From an uncultured Collinsella sp. (GTDB lineage: Bacteria > Actinomycetota > Coriobacteriia > Coriobacteriales > Coriobacteriaceae), in NCBI GenBank assembly GCA_900549245.1, contig URNQ01000024.1, positions 1-14,577 on the forward strand: a stretch of DNA of 14,577 nt, read 5' to 3'. How positions within the stretch are numbered: the stretch's first letter is position 1; each line of letters opens with the position of its first letter. A program made the position numbers and the translations under genes. Of the stretch, positions 10,993-14,577 are shown piece after piece. The notes beneath the pieces are model-generated. The model made no database searches. It saw only the letters and a list, made by a program, of their open reading frames with translations, and was not told the DNA's origin.

Positions 10993-13302
10993 ATGGCATT
11001 GACCCCCAACGAGGCATATGCGGCCAAGCAGCCGTTTGTGGACAAGGAGACGCTCGAGCATATCGTCGAGCAGTTCCCCACGCCGTTTCATCTATATGAC
11101 GAGGCGGGCATCCGCCGCAACATGCAAGAGGTGCGCGATGCCTTTGCATGGAACCCGGGCTTTAAGGAATACTTTGCCGTCAAGGCCAATCCCAACCCGG
11201 CGCTCATTTCCATTCTCAACGAATACGGCTGTGGCTGCGATTGTTCAAGCTACACCGAGCTCATGATCGCCCGCTCGCTGGGCATCACGGGACACGACAT
11301 CATGTTCTCGTCCAACGACACGCCGGCAGCGGACTTTGAGCTCGCCGACAAACTGGGCGCCATCGTCAACTTTGACGACATCAGCCACATCGAGTTCTTT
11401 GAGCGCGTTGCGGGTCCCATCCCCAAGACGGTCAGTTGCCGCTTTAATCCGGGCGGACTGTTCCACCTCTCCAACGGCATCATGGATAACCCCGGCGACT
11501 CCAAATACGGCATGACCACCGAGCAACTCTTCGAGGCCTTCCGCATACTCAAAGCCAAGGGCGCCGAGAACTTTGGCATCCACGCATTCCTTGCCAGCAA
11601 CACCGTCACCAACGACTACTACCCCAAGCTCGCGCGCATCCTCTTTGAGCTTGCCGTGCGCCTGGAGCGCGAGACCGGCGCACATGTCGCCTTCATCAAT
11701 CTGTCCGGCGGCGTCGGCATCCCCTATCAGCCCGAGCAGCAGGCCAACGACATTCACGCCATCGGCGAGGGGGTACACACGGCCTACGACGAGATCCTGG
11801 TTCCCGCCGGCATGGGCGATGTGGCTATCTGCACCGAGATGGGCCGCTTTATGATGGGTCCCTACGGCTGCCTGGTCACCAAGGCTATCCACGAGAAGCA
11901 GATCTACAAGGACTATATCGGTGTCGATGCAAGCGCCGTCGATCTGATCCGCCCTGCCATGTATGGCGCCTACCACCACATTACGGTAATGGGCCAGCCG
12001 GGTGGCGCCGACAAGACCGCAGTACCCGTTACGGACACCTACGACATCACGGGCAACCTATGCGAGAACAACGACAAGTTCGCCATCGATCGCGAGTTAC
12101 CGCATATCGACATGGGCGACCTGCTTGTGATCCACGATACCGGTGCGCATGGCTACTCCATGGGCTACAACTACAACGGACGCCTGCGCTCCGCCGAGGT
12201 CCTGCTGCGCCCCGATGGCTCGGCCGACCTCATCCGCCGTACCGAGCGCCCGGGCGATTACTTTGCCACGCTCGACGTGCTGCCGAGCGGCCGAGAGCTG
12301 CTGGCCAAGTCGCGCGCCGAAAGCGCCCGCCGTCGCGCCCAAGACGAGCGCTTGGCCGTCGCCGCCCAATGGAATAAGCGCATCCAGATCGCGGAAGCGA
12401 AGGAGAAGAACATGGATATCCGCAACCTCGAGGGCTCAATCGTCGCCCTCGTCACGCCGTTTAAAAAGGACGGCAGCGTCGACTTTGACGCGCTCGAGCG
12501 CCTTATCGATTTCCACCTGCAAAACGGCACCGACGCCATCCTCACCCTGGGCACCACCGGCGAGAGCGCCACGATGACCGATGACGAGGACAACTCCGTT
12601 GTCGCCGCCGTGGTCAAGCAAGTTGCAGGACGCGTCCCCGTCATCGCCGGCTCGGGCTCCAACTCCACGCAAACCATGCTCACCAAGTCGCTCACCTACC
12701 AGGGCTTGGGAGCCGACGGCCTGCTGCTCATTACCCCCTACTACAACAAGTCCAATGAAGAGGGTATCTATCAGCACTTTAAGACCGTCGCCGATGCCGT
12801 GGACATCCCTTGCATCCTCTACAACATCCCCGGCCGCTGCGGCTGCGGCATCAGCGAGCGCAACGTAGAGCGCTTGGCCGCGCACCCCAACATCATGGGT
12901 ATTAAGGAGGCCTCGGGCAACGTCGCCTATGCTGCCAAGATTGCCCACCTGCTGTCCGACGACTTCCGCATGTACTCAGGCGAGGACGCGCTTACCGTGC
13001 CGCTCATGAGCCTGGGCGCCTCGGGCACCATCAGCGTGTGGGCCGATGTTCAGCCGCAGCTCGTGCACGACATGTGCCGCGCCTATCTGGACGGTGACGT
13101 GGCACGTGCCCGCGATATCCAGATTGCCGGCCAGCCGCTCATCAACGCCCTCTTTAGTGAGGTCAACCCCATCCCCGTCAAGGAAGCGCTCGCCCAAATG
13201 GGTATGATCGAGGCAAACTACCGTATGCCGCTGTGCCCCATGGCCAACGACACGCGCTCCGCACTTACCGATGCTCTGAAGGGAGCTGGTCTGCTTGATT
13301 AA
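10993..13302 (+). CDS. LysA-DapA fused frame: diaminopimelate decarboxylase and 4-hydroxy-tetrahydrodipicolinate synthase
   Basis: One frame of 769 codons joins two lysine enzymes. Residues 1 to about 428 are a PLP-dependent diaminopimelate decarboxylase (meso-DAP to lysine, the last step): PLP lysine K64 in YFAVKANPNP, the glycine motif LSGGVGIPY, EMGRFMMGP, the cysteine region GNLCENND (C357) and HGYSMGYNYNGRLRSAEVL. A charged, Arg/Ala/Glu-rich linker follows (about 429-473, probably helical). Then comes a complete DapA (aspartate semialdehyde plus pyruvate, the first branch step) from residue 474. The start ATG has GAGG 10 bases before it. There is no stop codon between the two enzymes, but a good internal ribosome binding site is present, so the cell may make both a fusion and free DapA. 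A lost stop codon or sequence error is an alternative. Confidence 0.85.
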   Translation: MALTPNEAYAAKQPFVDKETLEHIVEQFPTPFHLYDEAGIRRNMQEVRDAFAWNPGFKEYFAVKANPNPALISILNEYGCGCDCSSYTELMIARSLGITGHDIMFSSNDTPAADFELADKLGAIVNFDDISHIEFFERVAGPIPKTVSCRFNPGGLFHLSNGIMDNPGDSKYGMTTEQLFEAFRILKAKGAENFGIHAFLASNTVTNDYYPKLARILFELAVRLERETGAHVAFINLSGGVGIPYQPEQQANDIHAIGEGVHTAYDEILVPAGMGDVAICTEMGRFMMGPYGCLVTKAIHEKQIYKDYIGVDASAVDLIRPAMYGAYHHITVMGQPGGADKTAVPVTDTYDITGNLCENNDKFAIDRELPHIDMGDLLVIHDTGAHGYSMGYNYNGRLRSAEVLLRPDGSADLIRRTERPGDYFATLDVLPSGRELLAKSRAESARRRAQDERLAVAAQWNKRIQIAEAKEKNMDIRNLEGSIVALVTPFKKDGSVDFDALERLIDFHLQNGTDAILTLGTTGESATMTDDEDNSVVAAVVKQVAGRVPVIAGSGSNSTQTMLTKSLTYQGLGADGLLLITPYYNKSNEEGIYQHFKTVADAVDIPCILYNIPGRCGCGISERNVERLAAHPNIMGIKEASGNVAYAAKIAHLLSDDFRMYSGEDALTVPLMSLGASGTISVWADVQPQLVHDMCRAYLDGDVARARDIQIAGQPLINALFSEVNPIPVKEALAQMGMIEANYRMPLCPMANDTRSALTDALKGAGLLD
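12400..12405 (+). promoter_or_regulatory. Internal ribosome binding site for DapA within the lysA-dapA frame
   Basis: AAGGAG lies exactly 6 bases before the ATG at 12412, where the DapA sequence begins, inside codons for the charged linker (AKEKN). It is stronger than the site in front of lysA and decides whether DapA is also made alone. Confidence 0.65.
12412..13302 (+). CDS. dapA: 4-hydroxy-tetrahydrodipicolinate synthase, probable independently initiated product
   Basis: DapA condenses pyruvate with aspartate semialdehyde. This 296-residue part has normal family length, starting MDIRNLEGSIVALVTPF. It shows LGTTGES (46-52), the catalytic tyrosine Y137 in LYNIPGR and the Schiff-base lysine K165 in GIKEASG. 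Listed apart from the fused frame because the ATG has its own well-spaced AAGGAG. The two products share the same frame and stop codon. The stop overlaps the dapB start by 8 bases. Lysine feedback on DapA cannot be judged from the sequence alone. Confidence 0.85.
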   Translation: MDIRNLEGSIVALVTPFKKDGSVDFDALERLIDFHLQNGTDAILTLGTTGESATMTDDEDNSVVAAVVKQVAGRVPVIAGSGSNSTQTMLTKSLTYQGLGADGLLLITPYYNKSNEEGIYQHFKTVADAVDIPCILYNIPGRCGCGISERNVERLAAHPNIMGIKEASGNVAYAAKIAHLLSDDFRMYSGEDALTVPLMSLGASGTISVWADVQPQLVHDMCRAYLDGDVARARDIQIAGQPLINALFSEVNPIPVKEALAQMGMIEANYRMPLCPMANDTRSALTDALKGAGLLD

Positions 13303-14035
13303 GACCGTCATTATGGGAACGGGCCGCATGGGCTCGCTCATCCGCACCACCGCCGAGGGCGTTGTCGACGCCGCCGGTCAGCCCGTTTTTGATATCGTCG
13401 CCCAGATCGGCTTCGACTTGTCCGAGCTTGAGAACGCCCCGGCAGCCGATGTCATCATCGACTTCTCGAACGTTGCAACCTTCGATGCTGTCGTCGCCTA
13501 TGTCGAGCGCACGGGCGCGGCGTTGGTCTCGGGCACCACGGGCTACACACCCGAGCAGATGGATCGCCTGCGCGAGCTGGGTCAGTACGCCCGCGTCATG
13601 CACTCCGGAAATTACTCCATCGGTATCGCAGCCCTGCGTCATCTGGTGGCCCAGGCCACACGCGAGCTGCCCGGCTTTGACTGCGAAATCGTCGAGACGC
13701 ACCATAACCAAAAGGTCGATGCCCCCAGCGGCACTGCCAAGTTGCTGCTCGATGCCGTCGTCGAAGCCGAGCCCGAGGCAGGCTACCACCCCGTCTATGG
13801 CCGCGAGGGCATGTGCGGAGCGCGCGACCCCAAGGAGATCGGCATGCACTCGCTGCGCGGTGGCACTGTCGCCGGCGTGCACGAAGTGAGTTTCTTTGGC
13901 CAGGACGAGGAGGTTACGCTCGCGCACCGCGCCACGAGTCGTCAGATCTTTGTCAACGGCGCCCTAGCAGCCGCGCAGAAGCTCGTCACCCGCGAGCCCG
14001 GCTTCTATACGTTCGACCAGGTCATGTTTGCTTAA
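13295..14035 (+). CDS. dapB: 4-hydroxy-tetrahydrodipicolinate reductase
   Basis: NAD(P)H-dependent reductase giving tetrahydrodipicolinate, 246 residues. N-terminal Rossmann motif MGTGRMG (7-13), FSNVATFDAV, SGTTGYTPEQM, the catalytic stretch ETHHNQKVDAPSGTA (134-148) with H136, H137 and K140, and the C-terminal GMCGARDPKEIG, then SLRGGTVAGVHEVSF. The start is TTG, overlapping the dapA stop (TTGATTAA), with AAGGGAG about 10 bases before it, so translation is coupled to dapA. The usual length is about 245-270. No sign of damage. Confidence 0.95.
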   Translation: MIKTVIMGTGRMGSLIRTTAEGVVDAAGQPVFDIVAQIGFDLSELENAPAADVIIDFSNVATFDAVVAYVERTGAALVSGTTGYTPEQMDRLRELGQYARVMHSGNYSIGIAALRHLVAQATRELPGFDCEIVETHHNQKVDAPSGTAKLLLDAVVEAEPEAGYHPVYGREGMCGARDPKEIGMHSLRGGTVAGVHEVSFFGQDEEVTLAHRATSRQIFVNGALAAAQKLVTREPGFYTFDQVMFA

Positions 14036-14074
14036 CCAGGTATCAACCGGATTCACTCAAAGGAGAGACAGCAA

Positions 14075-14577
14075 ATGAGCAATGCAGCCGAGATGGATGC
14101 ACAGGAGATTATCAACTACATCGCCACCGCGCCCAAGAAAACGCCCGTCAAACTGTACGTGCGCGAAAAGCCGGGTATGAAGGTCCAGTGGGGCAATGCA
14201 CACGTCTATGGCGGTCGTCGTGGCAAGACTGTCTTTGGTGACTGGGATGAGCTTAAGGCCATCCTGGACGCCAACGCCGACTCCATCGATTACTACGACG
14301 TTGAAAACGATTGCCGCAACTCCGCCGTACCTATGCTCGACCTCAAGGGCATCAACGCCCGCATCGAGCCGGGCGCGATCATCCGCGACCGCGTCGAGAT
14401 CGGCGATCGCGCCGTCATCATGATGGGTGCCATCATCAACATCGGCTCCGTCATTGGCGAAGGCTCCATGATCGATATGGGCGCCGTGCTGGGCGGCCGC
14501 GCCACCGTGGGCAAGAACTGCCACATCGGCGCCGGCACCGTGATGGCAGGCGGCGCAGAGGCCGCCAACGCGGTTTG
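14075..14577 (+). CDS. dapH: Tetrahydrodipicolinate N-acetyltransferase, 3' end cut by window edge
   Basis: Left-handed beta-helix acetyltransferase that acetylates tetrahydrodipicolinate, committing the operon to the N-acetyl branch. 167 codons are visible. The N-terminal domain MDAQEIINYIATAPKKTPVK, then VFGDWDEL and VENDCRNSAVPMLDLK, followed by hexapeptide repeats (ARIEPGAIIRDRVEIGDRAV, INIGSVIGEGSMIDMGAVLG, GRATVGKNCHIGAGTVMAG), closely follow the B. subtilis DapH pattern and not the succinyl-type DapD. The start has AAAGGAGA 9 bases before the ATG, 39 bases after dapB. The sequence stays in frame to the last base, so the gene continues outside. Confidence 0.93.
   Translation, partial: MSNAAEMDAQEIINYIATAPKKTPVKLYVREKPGMKVQWGNAHVYGGRRGKTVFGDWDELKAILDANADSIDYYDVENDCRNSAVPMLDLKGINARIEPGAIIRDRVEIGDRAVIMMGAIINIGSVIGEGSMIDMGAVLGGRATVGKNCHIGAGTVMAGGAEAANAV

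Noticed and set aside
12436..12948. Minus-strand open frame of 170 codons over dapA
   Set aside because: Antisense to conserved DapA catalytic motifs; Gly/Val/Asp-rich composition typical of reverse-frame translation.
14075..14577. Reading the last gene as succinyl-type DapD
   Set aside because: The N-terminal domain and the ENDCRNSAVPMLDLK and IEPGAIIRD runs fit the shorter DapH acetyltransferase, not DapD.

Overview
The window reads as a chromosomal stretch of a high-GC, gut-type actinobacterium. The protein style and gene mix fit the Coriobacteriia, most likely Collinsella or a close relative. This is inferred from memory of family sequences, not from a database search. There is no rRNA, tRNA, transposase, phage gene or CRISPR array. 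Coding density is high on both strands, and several long antisense open frames are GC-driven shadows.

Layout. (1) 1-1351, plus strand: the end of an ECF transporter ATPase, then its EcfT membrane subunit, closed by a 15-bp terminator hairpin. (2) 1477-3564, minus strand: an ATP-grasp ligase followed by an aspartate/glutamate racemase. This pairing suggests production of D-aspartate and its ligation into peptidoglycan. (3) 3799-5799, plus strand: a MOSC-domain protein, then a secreted coiled-coil cell-wall hydrolase behind a palindrome-rich leader and followed by a terminator. (4) 5837-10614, minus strand, read from high to low coordinates: an M20 amidohydrolase, a HigB-HigA toxin-antitoxin pair, a small three-helix membrane protein, an anchored FxLYD protein, a helix-turn-helix protein and a membrane serine/threonine kinase. 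(5) 10725-14577, plus strand: a promoter, a lysine riboswitch (L-box), then lysA-dapA in one uninterrupted frame, dapB, and the start of dapH, which is cut by the window edge.

How the genes work together. The right end is a lysine/diaminopimelate operon of the N-acetyl branch (DapA, DapB, DapH, LysA), with lysine feedback through the L-box. The divergent M20 hydrolase is a plausible N-acetyl-diaminopimelate deacetylase for the same branch. The D-Asp racemase/ligase pair and the secreted hydrolase also point to cell-wall work. The FxLYD, helix-turn-helix and kinase genes look like one signalling transcription unit.

The most notable points are: the in-frame LysA-DapA fusion with a well-placed internal ribosome binding site; a 12-bp inverted repeat that places the FxLYD gene's ribosome binding site inside a hairpin stem; and the octamer TTGCGCAA at almost the same distance from a candidate -10 box in front of both D-Asp genes.
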